From: Neoscytalidium dimidiatum
Lineage: Eukaryota > Ascomycota > Dothideomycetes > Botryosphaeriales > Botryosphaeriaceae
Length of the DNA stretch: 64,000 nucleotides
NCBI GenBank assembly: GCA_037367355.1
Contig: CM074700.1
Coordinates: 3,038,001-3,102,000 of the forward strand
Direction: 5' to 3'
A model generated the notes under the pieces. That model had not been told where the DNA came from. It did no database searches and saw only the letters and a list, made by a program, of their open reading frames with translations. Of this stretch, positions 45,011 through 55,428 are shown piece after piece. The first letter of the stretch is position 1, and every line of letters starts with the position of its first letter. Position numbers and translations under genes: made by a program.

Positions 45011-46655
45011 ATGACGCCGTATTGGTCATCACCGAAGATGCTAAAAGCTCTTGCACACCCTGAACCTGGGAGTCAGCTACTATCTGCGACCGCCGAAACC
45101 ATTGTTGAACGTTCCTCAGACCGTGAGTCGCTCTACAAACTCTCAGGACAACAACACTCCGCACTGATCTAAGCCAGACCCGAACGCCATTTCGGCCGCG
45201 TTCGCCATCAAAGATTCCGCGGCGCGCTTTCCCAAGGCCATTGTATTCTCCAGCAAGTGCCAAATCTGCCTGAACAGAGACACGGGTAGCATCACTGTCC
45301 AGCACCTGGACCATGCAAGTGACCCCAGCTGGCGCTTCGTCTTTCCCATCTTGTCGCAGATCAAGCGCCTCAACTCTTGTCATCATTGCCATCTCAGCGA
45401 GAGCGGTCCTGTAACGTTCCAATGCGATGACGGTTTCCCCTGCTTGGCTTGCCAGTACAGGAACTTGCCCTGCGTCCCGCGCCCCGAGCCCATCCCCGCT
45501 GACCAGGCCATCGACGGCGACGCTGAAATGCAGTTGGCTGCCGAGGAGGCCGCGCTGTTGACAGCCTGTTTGTATGGAAACTGGAACCAGCTGTTCACAC
45601 TCGACGACGACACCGACCCGTTCGACGTCCACGACGGTTACATTCCCCAGACCCCAACCCACAACCGGACACCGAGAAACCAGCCGCTGCAGCGCAAGCA
45701 CGTCGGCCGCATCCTCTACGTCGCAGAATCACCTACTCCAGAAGCGAGTCCCCTTGCCGGGAAGCACCGCTCACCCCAAGCCACCAACGCCGACGCCTCC
45801 AGGACTTCCCCCTCCCCCTCCCCAACCGCCAACCTCCGCCGCTCCGCCCGCCTCAAGCGGCGACCCTCCAACCTGGCCCCGTACCCCTCCATCGTCCCGC
45901 CAACGCACAAGCTCGCCACGGCCGACTTCATCGCCAAACGCCGCGTCCACGGCGCGCACGTCGCCAACCTCAGCCCCATCGTCGGCTACGCCAAGTCCAC
46001 CACGCAGCAGCAGCAGCAGCCGCCGCCCTGGATCGCGCTCGGCTCGCTCGAGCTGACCATGGCCGAGATCGCCGTCTTCCTGCTCAACCTCGCGCACCGG
46101 CCCGAGTGCGCCGCGCGCCTGGTCGCCAACGGCTGGACGGCCGCCGCCTTCTGCGCGTACCACAACTGGGCGCGCGGCTGCCGGGGCGAGACGCGCGCGC
46201 GCGGCGGCCGCAGCGAGGGCGCCCTGCGGTCCACCTTCACCCGGAGCGTGCAGCGCAGCATGCGCCTGCTGACCGGCGACCCGGCCTGGGTCCAGGCCCG
46301 GCCCCCGCACGGGCAGCCCGCGCCGACGACGGATCTCGGCACGGCCGGCTGGGCGCCGCTGGTCAGCGGGGAGGCTCCGGCGTGGTCGCTGCGTGCCATG
46401 GGCGCCGGCGTCGTCAGGTGGCCGCCCGAGGAGCATTCGCTGAATCTGACGCGCGCGGTCAGGTTCGCCGTCGAGCATCCCGAGGTGCCGGAGGAGAGGC
46501 TGCGGTTTCCGACGCACGTGCGTGAGGTGGTGGAGGGGCTGCCGGGTGGTTTTCGTGTCAGGGCGGCGGAGGCGGAGGGTGAGGATGATAATCTGGATCG
46601 GACTATTATTGCACACTGGGAGGACTTTCAGGAGCGTCAGGAAAGGGCGGTGTGA
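45011..46655 (+). CDS. Orphan protein with stretched Zn2Cys6-like cysteine array
   Basis: Two exons, 45011..45122 and 45178..46655, give 529 aa; the 55-nt intron (GTGAGT to GCCAG) restores frame. An early KCQICLN pair is followed at about residues 103-136 by six cysteines spaced C-x2-C-x11-C-x5-C-x2-C-x6-C (CHHCHLSE, then CDDGFPCLACQYRNLPC). A standard fungal Zn2Cys6 finger has about six residues between the second and third cysteines, so this is a relative or an independent zinc cluster. The middle is low complexity (Pro/Ser/Thr, a basic RRSARLKRRPS patch, a Gln run). The C-terminal 200 residues look folded (WIALGSLELTMAEIAVFLLN). A nuclear DNA-binding role is possible but not shown. Coding GC is high in the second half. 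Confidence 0.75.
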
Positions 46656-47042
46656 AGGGGAGACATGTACGTCTGGAGGGAGTGTTCGAATCTGGGTTTG
46701 TGCAGCTGGCGAAGCCTGGCCTGTTTTTGTTCTTTCAATTTGTCATCCTGATGGAGTTGGTGGACGGTAGGGGAGCAGAAACAACTTCAGCATTGTAGCT
46801 GCCGTGGGAGATTACTTCAACGTTACGGAAGCTGTAGATAGGCATTCGGGTTGGGACACTGGTATTACTGGCGGTAATGTGATGACCAAAGGACGGGTTC
46901 ATTCAAGCATGTATTTCAGTCTCTTAACAATGGAGAACCCTAATAGTGTCTCTACCTCACGACAGACCCACTTCCCAAGCCTTAAACAATGAAAAGAAAG
47001 AATGGTACAGCAAACCCACCCACAAACCCACCAACAAACCCG

Positions 47043-48224
47043 TCAAACAATCTCCCCCCTCGCTGCCGCCCTCCCCTCCCTCATCACCCCCTCAAACCTC
47101 TCCTCCAACACCACACCCTCCTCCCCCCAATCCGCCAGCCCCTCCCTCCCCCAAACCTCCAACACCACAACCTCAAACTCCCTCCCGCCCCTCCCCCTCC
47201 TCCTCCTCCACACCCTCTCCTTTCCTTCACTCCCCCCATCACCCCCGGCACCAACCTTCGCCCCCCTCACCACCTCCACAGCCTCCGCATACGTCCCCCC
47301 GGCCTCCACAGCCCTCTGCACCTCCCCGCCGCACTTCATCGGCGGATCGCACTGGAACCACAGCGGCCCGGCGCCATCCTCCGCGCGCGCGACCGCGACC
47401 GCCCGCCCGCCGACCCCCGCCGCGAAGAGGCGCTCGGCGGGGCCGTTGCGGGCGCCCTGGCGGGCGTGGAAGGCGGTCGACATGGCCGCCGGGGCGGCGG
47501 CGCGGGGCATGGCGGACGCGAAGGCGGCGATGACGGCGGAGACGGACGGGGCGCGGGCGCGGTAGCGGGCGGCGGTGCCGGTGGAGAGGAAGCGGAGGTG
47601 GAGGGTGGCGAGGGAGGGGAGGGGGAGGGCGTGCTGCTGCTTTGTTGTTGGTGGTGGCGGCGGCGGCATGTCGTGGTTGTCTGCGGGGAGGGAAGTCGGG
47701 GGGAGGTACGTGTCTTGGAAGGGGGGCCGGCGGGTGGTGGTGGTGGTGGTGGTGGTGGAGCGCAGGGCGGCGCGCCAGTAGCACCACTGGCAGACGGAGG
47801 GGTGCGCGTCGTCGAGGTAGACGGAGACGTCAAGGTGGCGGATAAGGGCGTAGTCCTTGCGGAGGGGGAAGGTGCCGCCGGTGATGGTGTTGCCGGTGGA
47901 TTTGTTGATGGATGCGATGTCTTGCATGTCGAGACGCAGGCTGATGGTGCGAAGTTTGTAGTACACCGCTGCGAACTCGTCGCCGAAGGTCTTGCTGATG
48001 AGGCGGGTTTTCTTGACGAGAGGTGGAAGCGTCTCATGGGGACGCATGCACGCATGACTGCAGGGGAGGGGCTCACCGTCTTTGGGTGAGGACAGGACGG
48101 TGAATTCGTAAATGTCCAGGCGCAGTTCGAGTGGCAGACTGAAAAATCCCAGAGTATAGGGAGGGGAACTCCCGACCAGCTCTGGCTCTGGGCTCCACTG
48201 TTGTTTCGGAACTGAGTCGGCCAT
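47043..48224 (-). CDS. 2EXR/F-box-like hypothetical protein
   Basis: One exon of 393 aa from the ATG at 48224. Residues about 27-45 contain FFSLPLELRLDIYEFTVL, the LPxELRxxIY motif of the fungal 2EXR/F-box-like families, followed by KTRLISKTFGDEFAAVYY. These families are large, rapidly evolving and lineage-specific; some members are suspected ubiquitin-ligase adaptors. The middle has a Thr run and a Pro run (poly-CCA DNA), and the C-terminal half is Arg/Gly/Glu-rich, matching extreme GC and repeat content in the DNA. The C-terminal reading could be affected by strain-specific repeat changes. It is convergent with the Cys-rich orphan gene. The N-terminal domain is credible; the function is unknown. 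Confidence 0.68.
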   Translation of the reverse strand: MADSVPKQQWSPEPELVGSSPPYTLGFFSLPLELRLDIYEFTVLSSPKDGEPLPCSHACMRPHETLPPLVKKTRLISKTFGDEFAAVYYKLRTISLRLDMQDIASINKSTGNTITGGTFPLRKDYALIRHLDVSVYLDDAHPSVCQWCYWRAALRSTTTTTTTTRRPPFQDTYLPPTSLPADNHDMPPPPPPTTKQQHALPLPSLATLHLRFLSTGTAARYRARAPSVSAVIAAFASAMPRAAAPAAMSTAFHARQGARNGPAERLFAAGVGGRAVAVARAEDGAGPLWFQCDPPMKCGGEVQRAVEAGGTYAEAVEVVRGAKVGAGGDGGSEGKERVWRRRRGRGGREFEVVVLEVWGREGLADWGEEGVVLEERFEGVMREGRAAARGEIV

Positions 48225-48551
48225 GACAGTCTCAAAGGATTGTTCATATAATATCGTTAGGATTCACAGGGTGGTTATACTGAGAACTGAGTCGATGTTA
48301 CAAGCAAGATTTCTCCTAGTCGGAGACAACTGGAAGGCGCATTCTATACTTGACGTCATGAGCGGATAAACAACTCCCATCGACTAACACGAGCGCTCAG
48401 TTCAGCCTCCTGATCAAGAAGGGCTATCTCATTTGTGGGCGAAGATCCGGTCTATCACCATCCGTCAGTGATCTTTACACGTGCAGGCATTACTCGTTCT
48501 CATGCCCTGCCAACACCTCTTCTAAACGCATCCCAGCGCCATGTGATGATT
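48225..48551. other. Short intergenic region
   Basis: This 327-bp gap lies between two minus-strand genes. It holds the promoter of the 2EXR-like gene and the 3' end of the ThDP enzyme gene. Nothing else is seen. Confidence 0.6.
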
Positions 48552-50668
48552 TTAACCGACCAACGCGGCCTTGCTTCCCGGGTATTTGCCCTGCGGCCCA
48601 TCCAGGTGCGCGTCCAGCACAGCTGACGTTCCACTCAAAACGCTCTTCACAGCTTCTGGCAACAGCCGATCCAGGTCCTGTGCAGTGCTCGCATGAGCCG
48701 CCCAGATCTCGCCTCCTGACGCTGCCTTTGCGATACCGGAATAGTCAGGCGTAGGCGCGAAGGAAATGTTAAGCTCCTCGTTGCTGACTTTGGAGCCTTC
48801 GCCGCTCGGGTGGACTAGAAGTAGAGACTTCCGGGGAGCATTCCAACCCTTGTTGTTTAGCACGATGGTTAGGATCGGGATCTTGTAGCGCTGGCTGATC
48901 CAGTACACGCTGCCGGGGACAGAGAAGAGGTAGGTTCCATCGCCGACGATCTGGCAGACGAATTTCTTTTCGCCAGAAGCGTCTGTGGCAAGCTTGATTC
49001 CCAAAGCCTTGAAGACATGTTAGTTGAAGATCTAGAAAATTCGAAGGGGGAACTTACACCGCCGCCAGACCACCCGAGACCACCGCCGCCGCAGTTGATC
49101 CAGCTGCCAGGTATCGTGGCCTGTACTTGATCCGCTACGAAGGCCGTGTTGGTAACAGCCTCAATCGCCCAGATCGTGTCCTTAGGAACTTCCCGACGCA
49201 AACGGTTTACCAGGTACGATGCTCCGTACGAACCGTCCTCGGCGGGTTTCGCAAGACTCGCAATGATGTCAAGCTTCTGCTTGTAACCGGCCTGCAGTTT
49301 ACTCCAGCGCTCATCAAACGCAGCACTCTTCACTTGCTGGTTCAATTCAGGCGTTGAGTTGATGTACGAATGCAACTGATTCAACGCGATCTCCGCGTCT
49401 GCCTTGTATCGTCCAAGAGCTTTGATGTAGAAGACTGGCATCTGCTGTTTGAGAGGGTCTACATCAATATGGTAAATCTTGGCCCCCTCTTTCGGATGGC
49501 ACTGGGTGTTGATCCAAGGTGTATCACAGTCGACTACCAGAATCACATCCGCCGTCTTGATGCTCTCGTCGACGCCGTAGCGGAGGCCGAGCCAAGCGGG
49601 GTGGCTGTGTATCATTAGCAGGGGAGCTGGAATCTGAGTGTAATACATACTCAGCTGGAAAGCACATGTCGCTGCCGCCGGTGTCAAGTACGCGAAGCCC
49701 TCGGACGGTGTCCGCCAGCTTGACGAGTTCCCCTACGGCTGCGTGGTTTCGGCCGCTGTAACCGGTGACGACGAGTGGTTCAGCTGCACTGACGAGCGCT
49801 TCAGTTATGGTTTTGACAGCCTTTGATGACAAGGCCGCGGGCTCCACAGGGTTCCAGAAGGCTTGGTCGAGCTTGTACGGCTCAAGGTCCTCCTCCATGG
49901 CCTCTCTGGCGCCGCAGAGGTAAACAGGGCCCTTGGGATCGCTGGTGGCAAAACTCAAAGCACGGTTGACAATTTGCTTAATTTTGCCGTCAGATTACCG
50001 GAATGATCTTTTAAAGTTCTACTCTAGATAGATTACTCACCTTGACGTTTTTGCCAGTCTTGATCTCGCCGGTGTATCGGCAGTACTGCGCGACGATCTG
50101 TTTCTGGTCGGGAACATCCTGAATCCAGTGGATGTACTCAGTCCTGCTTCCCCGCATCTCACCTTCGATGGTGTAAGGAGAAAGGCCGGCAAAGATCAGC
50201 ACTGGAGCGCGACCACAGGATGCGTTGTGCACCGCAGCGCCAAGACCCTGCGTGCCGACATCAACATGGACGATGACACATTGCGGTTTGTTCGTAAGGC
50301 TTTACCCATTAGCATAAGTAGGACTTCCTGATGAGATCGAAAGCGAGGCTCACCGGGCATAGCCGTCGGCCATGGAAAGCGCTACCATCTATATTGCTGA
50401 CAGTCAGCGATATCGGAGAAAGAGAGTTCGATGGAAAGCAAACCTCGTTCGGGCAGGTGATGATTTTGGGAAAGTTGCCCTGCTTCTCATTCTGTCCCTT
50501 GACGATGGCTTCAATGATACTTGGATGATCAGAGCCCAGATTGACAAAGCAATGCGTGATGCCGGCTTCCCATATAGCCTCGAAGAATGCGAAGGAGGCA
50601 GTGTAGACCCTGTCGATGGTTCAGAACTGAGCGCATGTTTCCATTGAAGCGGTTCAAGAGGCTTACAT
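48552..50668 (-). CDS. ThDP-dependent enzyme (acetolactate synthase/benzoylformate decarboxylase-like)
   Basis: Seven exons, complement(48552..49007, 49058..49604, 49651..49976, 50041..50299, 50354..50388, 50444..50609, 50667..50668), give 596 aa. The start codon appears split: AT ends the first exon and G opens the second, after a 57-nt intron. No other ATG lies in that frame before an upstream stop, and the product MVYTASFAFFEAIWEAGITH matches the usual start of this family as I recall it. The cofactor-activating glutamate is E56 in ITCPNE; the ThDP motif runs from GDG (about 467) to NNKGWN. The central domain has VTGYSGRNH and VDCDTPW. There is no mitochondrial presequence, so this is not the Ilv2 acetolactate synthase. 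Reaction and substrate are unknown; cytosolic or peroxisomal 2-keto acid or acyloin chemistry is plausible. Confidence 0.88.
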
Positions 50669-51010
50669 TTTTGATGCCGAGCTCCTGACCTGCAGGAAGA
50701 CGAGTCTGATTCAGGGTCCGATGAAAGTTGGTGTTGATGAGGAAAGACCCTTGCCCAAGCTGTCATCACGGTTAAGTACCCCACAACCCCGCCAACGTGC
50801 GAGCTCGGCTTGTGGTCGCGGAACGACGACAAGGGTCTCTCTCGGGCGGAGAATGATCCGAGCAAGAATAACCCTAATCGGGATCTGACGCAAGCCCGAG
50901 GCTAGCGATGATGAGGTGAAGAAGAATGGAGTTCTATAATAACATCTCTATCTCAAAGAACGCCTTGTCGCGCATTACCCTCTCTTGCACCAAACGCCAA
51001 GACGTAATTA
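50669..51010. other. Short intergenic region upstream of the ThDP enzyme
   Basis: 342 bp between two minus-strand genes. It contains the presumed promoter and 5' leader of the ThDP enzyme and the 3' end of the lipase gene. No gene is seen. Confidence 0.55.
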
Positions 51011-52691
51011 TCACCTAGCCTCCCGCATTGCCCTTTCTCTCGCCTCTACATCAGCCATCTCCTCGCGCATGACCTCGTTGAACTGTTCCCAGCCATCCAG
51101 GTACACGTGGTGACCTGCCTTTTTAATTATCAGGACCTTGGCGCTGCCGTTGTCCTTCTTCTTTTCTTCTTCGGTCTTGCCTGCAAGAAGCTTCTCCTTC
51201 TCCTCCTTCATCTTCTGTTCCGCTGCGAAACCACCAGCGACGTCCATCCAGTCATTCTCACCATACATGAAGACGACCGGAATGCCGTTCTCTCTCTTCC
51301 GCTCAACTTCGCCCTTTGGCAGCTCACTATCATCGTCGGGTATAGGTCCGGCGTGTGGACCAAGGAACTGTCTGCCAACGCCCTGGATCCTACGGATTAA
51401 AGGACTACGAGCGAATGCTCCTGGTGCAAGGACGTATGCCAGAGCATACTCGCCGCTTCCTCTCTGCCGGAAGAGAGAGTACGAATAATCATGAAGCGCT
51501 TGCGATTCCTCAGCAGGCAAGTGCGAAAACCTGCGAGAAGTCCAGCCAGAGACGAGACGGGGTCCTAATGGGCCTGACCATCGTACAAAAGAGAACGGAC
51601 TGATGTTTGCGTCCCATAGATAGGTCAACCACTTCGGTAGTGGCTTTCTCGCGGGCTTGCCGTTCTCCTGTGGGCCCACCTTCGAGCGTGCGTTCAAAAA
51701 GTTGTTGTTGTCGCCTGCCTTGACTGCTGACCCGTTAGTGCCTTGGGTGGTGGTGTCCTGGTCCTGAGTGAACTCATTGCCCATGGTGGAATCCGAAGGT
51801 TCGGGCATGTCCGAATTCACGGCGTAGGGGTCCTCAGGAATGCCCACCGGACTTGCCAGAATCAACTTGTTGAGGCGCCCGGGGTATTTGAGGGCATATG
51901 CGACAGCCATGTAGCCGCCCAAGCTGTGACCCAGCAATGTGAAGCGGTCGATTCCTTTCTTGATGCGCCACTCTTCGAGCGCATCGATGAACCAGTTCTC
52001 GGCCTCGGTGATCTTTCCTTGGCGGTCTTTCGCATGGATTCTAAAGGGCGGGCGGCTGCTGCGGCCCATTCCCAGAAGATCAAGGGCGTAGAGCTTCCAA
52101 CCCTGAGAGCGGCTCAAGCCCTCGAAGTTCTTGTAGAAGAAACCAAGTCCCGCGCCGTATCCATGCAGCATGACCAGATTATTTTCAACCTCTTCGCCGA
52201 CACGCTCGACGCAGAATTCGTTGAGAGCACGTTCCTTGCCAGAAAGCTCCACCAACGTAGAGTACCATCTTCGGGGCCCGTACGGGTCGGTGATGGAGTT
52301 GGTCGTGACAGGTTGCGCGTTGTCGGCCGGGTCGCCGGAGATGTTCATGGACGAGGGAGAGGTGGAGGGTGGCGCGGAACCGGTCTGGGTGTGGGTCGGC
52401 GGCTTCTGGAGATAGGGCACGAAGGAAAGCACCTTGTGCTCGGTCACGGCTGGGGAGAGACCAGCCCACTGGATGGAATGAGCAGGTGCTTTTTGGGGAG
52501 AGAGGTGGCGTGAAAGAGCATACCCATTGACTAAAGCCTTCCTTGTAGCCTAGCGGGAACCATCCGTTGAGGCGCTGACCGCTCGGGGCGCTGGGAGGAG
52601 GGGTGCCTTGCTGTTTCGCCCTCTGCGAAGCTAAAGGGCTCTGTTGGGTGCGAGTGCGAAACTCGTCATCGGTGTTGGCGGGAGCAGCCAT
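51011..52691 (-). CDS. Alpha/beta hydrolase of the CGI-58 (ABHD5)/Cld1/Ict1 family
   Basis: Two exons, complement(51011..52468, 52524..52691), give 541 aa; the 55-nt intron is phase 0 and joins GFSQW to WAGLSP. The fold is clear: oxyanion loop MLHGYGAGLGFFY, nucleophile elbow LLGHSLGGYMAVAYA (Ser about 238), acid in MYGENDWMD and the histidine in KKAGHHVYLDGWEQF, where HHVYLD is the HxxxxD acyltransferase-type motif of this family. Yeast relatives are the mitochondrial cardiolipin phospholipase Cld1 and the acyltransferase Ict1; the animal relative is the lipase co-activator CGI-58. The serine is present, so catalytic activity is likely. A family-typical long insertion (about residues 275-330) is low complexity. 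It is divergent from the Spo7 gene. Confidence 0.9.
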
Positions 52692-53245
52692 GGTGGCAGA
52701 ATTGCGTTGGTGCCTACGAGACGGCAACCGAGGCGCGACTCGGAAGACGAGCGTTGAGTGAATGGAGCGCACTTTCGGGGCAGCAGCTGTCGCAGCAGAA
52801 GGCAAAGGGAGGACTGAGTGGCATGTGCGACGCGCGTGGAGGAGAGCAGGCAGCAGAAATATGGGCGGGAGTCGTGAGGAAGAGGGACGAAACGGGGAGA
52901 CGGGGGTTTGAGACGGAGTGGGCTGGTGGCGGAGTTAGCGGAGAGAACAATGGCTGAACGGACAGATGACGCGCACGAGAGAGCGCTCGGGAGTCGGGAC
53001 TGCTGAATCGGCCGCGGCGCGGCCGAGTGCTTCTGTGGACAGACCGGCACAGACAGTTGGGCCGAGCGGGACCTGCCTGTGCCTGTGCGCGGGCGCGCGA
53101 CCCCGGCCGCTGTTACCCGCTTGTTGCTGGCAAAGCTCCAGCGCGTAACTACACCACACCCGACACCACCCACTGCCTTCGCCGCAACCCCACCGCCCGA
53201 CGCTGCCCAGCTCGACACGAACATGAAGCAGCCGCGATAGTAGCC
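52692..53245. promoter_or_regulatory. Divergent promoter of the Cld1-like gene and SPO7
   Basis: 554 bp lie between two divergent lipid-metabolism genes. GC-rich, with no TATA box seen. Shared regulation is plausible but inferred. Confidence 0.45.
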
Positions 53246-54577
53246 ATGTCCGAGTCGAAGCTCGACCAGATCGTCAAGGGCGCCCCGCCGCCCTCTGTCA
53301 CCACTCCGCAGGTGGCTGCCGCCGCCCGTGACGTCCGTCCCATCGATCCCACGAGCCTGCTCCCCTCGTCTCCGCCGCAGATCTATCTCAACTTGCTGAT
53401 TCTCGAGGCTTCATTGCGCGCACAGTATTTGACTCTGCGTGCCCGCCGTCGCCAGAACACCTTCGTGCTGACGCTACTCGCTTTGTGGACTGCATACTTT
53501 GGCTACGCCTTGTTCCTTCGCCCGCGCGAGGATGGTACTGGTGTCGGTGGCAGCGTCTACTGGGTCGTGGACGTGAGCGAGAAGCTGGCCTTTACTTCTG
53601 GTGTTGTCACTGGCGTGCTCTTCTGGGCCACTGGCCAGTGGGAGCGTGGCGTGCGCTGGCCACGCCGCTGGATTGCTGTCGCCAACCGCGGCTTGCGCAG
53701 CATGAACTGCAAGATCGTACTTATCAAGGGTCCTTGGTGGCGGGAGATGCTCAGCCATCTCAGCTTTCTCATCCCATATCAGCTGTTCTTCCCCACCCCT
53801 GGGAGCAGTTACCATTTCGTTGAGCCCGACAAGAAGGACCCACGTTTCCGCCTGCATGGTGACCGTTCCTTGCTTGAGGAGGATGTAGCCCCCGGTGGAG
53901 ACTATATCAAACTACTGCTACTGCCCAAGCCCTTCTCTGCCGATTTCCGCCAGAACTGGGAAATATACCGCACCGAATACTGGGAAAAGGAAAACGAGCG
54001 CCGTGCCGAGCTGCGCCGCCGCATCCGCCAACGTGAACGCGAGCTGGCCAAGCAGGAAGGCGGTTGGCTATGGTGGACTGGCTGGCGTGGCTGGAATCGT
54101 GCAAGAGGCTTAGCTCGCGGCGCCGATGTCGAGAAAACCCATCCTCACCATCACCATCATCATGCCCACACGCACTCTTCTCATCTCGAAGTTCCCAAAG
54201 ACAAGAAACGGCGTCCAAGTATCGTCAAAGATCGCATGAGGGACAGGTCTCATTCGCGCTCGTCCTCACGAAGTACTACGCCCACCCTCGACATCGACGA
54301 CAAGTCTGTCCGAGAGAGGCGTTGGAGCAACAGCACCACCGGCAGCACCACCAATACTGAACGTCGGAAAAAGAAGTCTGCCAGCGGACTCTCGAAACCC
54401 TCTCGTCTGACACCCTCAAACTCACTGTCGAGACCCAAGACCCCAACTTCGGATTCTGATGCAATGCCGGCGTTTTCCAAACGCGCTAGTACTATCAGCA
54501 CCGTCAGCACAGATAGCGACCGCTCCGCTACATTGACGCCGGATGAAAGAAGTGGATCTGCCACTCCCTCCATGTAG
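53246..54577 (+). CDS. SPO7: Spo7-like regulatory subunit of the Nem1-Spo7 phosphatase
   Basis: One exon of 443 aa; I chose the ATG at 53246 because it opens MSESKLDQIVKGAPPPS, while the longer frame upstream begins at a non-ATG codon. The Spo7 core (about residues 45-235) has LPSSPPQIYLNLLILEASLR, two membrane segments (FVLTLLALWTAYFGYALFL and FTSGVVTGVLFWATG), and RWPRRWIAVANRGLRSMNCK. In yeast this subunit with Nem1 dephosphorylates and activates the lipin Pah1 at the nuclear envelope and ER, controlling triglyceride against phospholipid synthesis. The C-terminal 200 residues are a fungal extension: a His-rich patch (near 54142-54180), then a Ser/Thr/Arg-rich disordered tail. It is divergent from a Cld1/CGI-58-type lipase, giving a lipid-related gene pair. 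Confidence 0.92.
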   Translation: MSESKLDQIVKGAPPPSVTTPQVAAAARDVRPIDPTSLLPSSPPQIYLNLLILEASLRAQYLTLRARRRQNTFVLTLLALWTAYFGYALFLRPREDGTGVGGSVYWVVDVSEKLAFTSGVVTGVLFWATGQWERGVRWPRRWIAVANRGLRSMNCKIVLIKGPWWREMLSHLSFLIPYQLFFPTPGSSYHFVEPDKKDPRFRLHGDRSLLEEDVAPGGDYIKLLLLPKPFSADFRQNWEIYRTEYWEKENERRAELRRRIRQRERELAKQEGGWLWWTGWRGWNRARGLARGADVEKTHPHHHHHHAHTHSSHLEVPKDKKRRPSIVKDRMRDRSHSRSSSRSTTPTLDIDDKSVRERRWSNSTTGSTTNTERRKKKSASGLSKPSRLTPSNSLSRPKTPTSDSDAMPAFSKRASTISTVSTDSDRSATLTPDERSGSATPSM

Positions 54578-54792
54578 ATACGGGCAAGATGGTTATGAGA
54601 AGTCTTGTAGGTCATGACGACATGATAATATACATCGATCCGCCAACCTCCTCGCTATACCCGTATGTCTATTATCTATTTCTATCACGTGTGTAATGCG
54701 CCGTAACTCCATCCATGCAAGGTCATCCGTCCTCTATACACGACGCCGTAAGCCCCATGGTACTCCCTCCAACAGAATCGTTGATCTAGATA

Positions 54793-55428
54793 CTAGATCA
54801 TCAGCACTCTCGACGTCGCCGGCTTGTCTACGTGCAGCAAGCCCGTCCCGCATTCACCACCACCCTTCCGCCCCCACGGAAGCTCTCCTCCCCCGTACAC
54901 CTTGACCTTCTTGCCCGATCCCTCAGGCCACCCCTCATCCCTCAAAGGCCAAGCTCCCGCCCCCTCAACCCCGCCCGAACAGCCCGGCGCCGCCTCATGT
55001 TCGACCGTGTAGCTCTCCGTCCTCTTGATCCCGCACTTCGGCACGCTGTCCTTCCTAGCCTCCCCTCCTCTGCCGCACCGCCCCTTCTTCTGGCCCAGGA
55101 GAGCTCTCCAACTCCACTCGCCACTGTTCCCACTAACGTCGCTGTCATCGGCGCCGAAAGGCTTGCGGTTCGGGGGAGAAGAAAGGGAAGGAGAAGGGCT
55201 GCTGCGTTCGACGGCCTTGCCGCGCAGGCGACAGTACCAGCGCCACTGCTGCGGGGGCTTGTAGTACGCGACGATGTAGACGGTCAACGCGGCGGCGACG
55301 AGGAAGGCGATGGTGTAGGTGGCGATGATGGCGGCGCGGTAGGTGGGTGCTGCGCGAGGGCCGCCGTCGAGGGCGGCGGCTGCTGCTCGGCGGTGGAAGG
55401 CGTACGTCGGTCGCGGGGAGAGGTACAT
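54793..55428 (-). CDS. Small single-pass membrane protein, unrecognised
   Basis: One exon of 211 aa from the ATG at 55428; the frame extends upstream only from a TTG. Residues about 31-53 are a single hydrophobic segment (AAIIATYTIAFLVAAALTVY) followed by KPPQQWRWYCRLRG. The remainder is hydrophilic, Ser/Gly/Lys-rich and probably cytosolic and disordered. I do not recognise a family. An open frame of similar length runs on the opposite strand because of GC content; the TM segment and ATG make the minus-strand reading more likely. It is convergent with SPO7, 215 bp apart. Confidence 0.5.
   Translation of the reverse strand: MYLSPRPTYAFHRRAAAAALDGGPRAAPTYRAAIIATYTIAFLVAAALTVYIVAYYKPPQQWRWYCRLRGKAVERSSPSPSLSSPPNRKPFGADDSDVSGNSGEWSWRALLGQKKGRCGRGGEARKDSVPKCGIKRTESYTVEHEAAPGCSGGVEGAGAWPLRDEGWPEGSGKKVKVYGGGELPWGRKGGGECGTGLLHVDKPATSRVLMI

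Noticed and set aside
46946..48089. Plus-strand frames opposite the 2EXR-like gene
   Set aside because: They are Pro/Ser/Thr or Gly/Val low-complexity shadows of repeats. The minus strand has the LPLELRLDIY motif and a good ATG.
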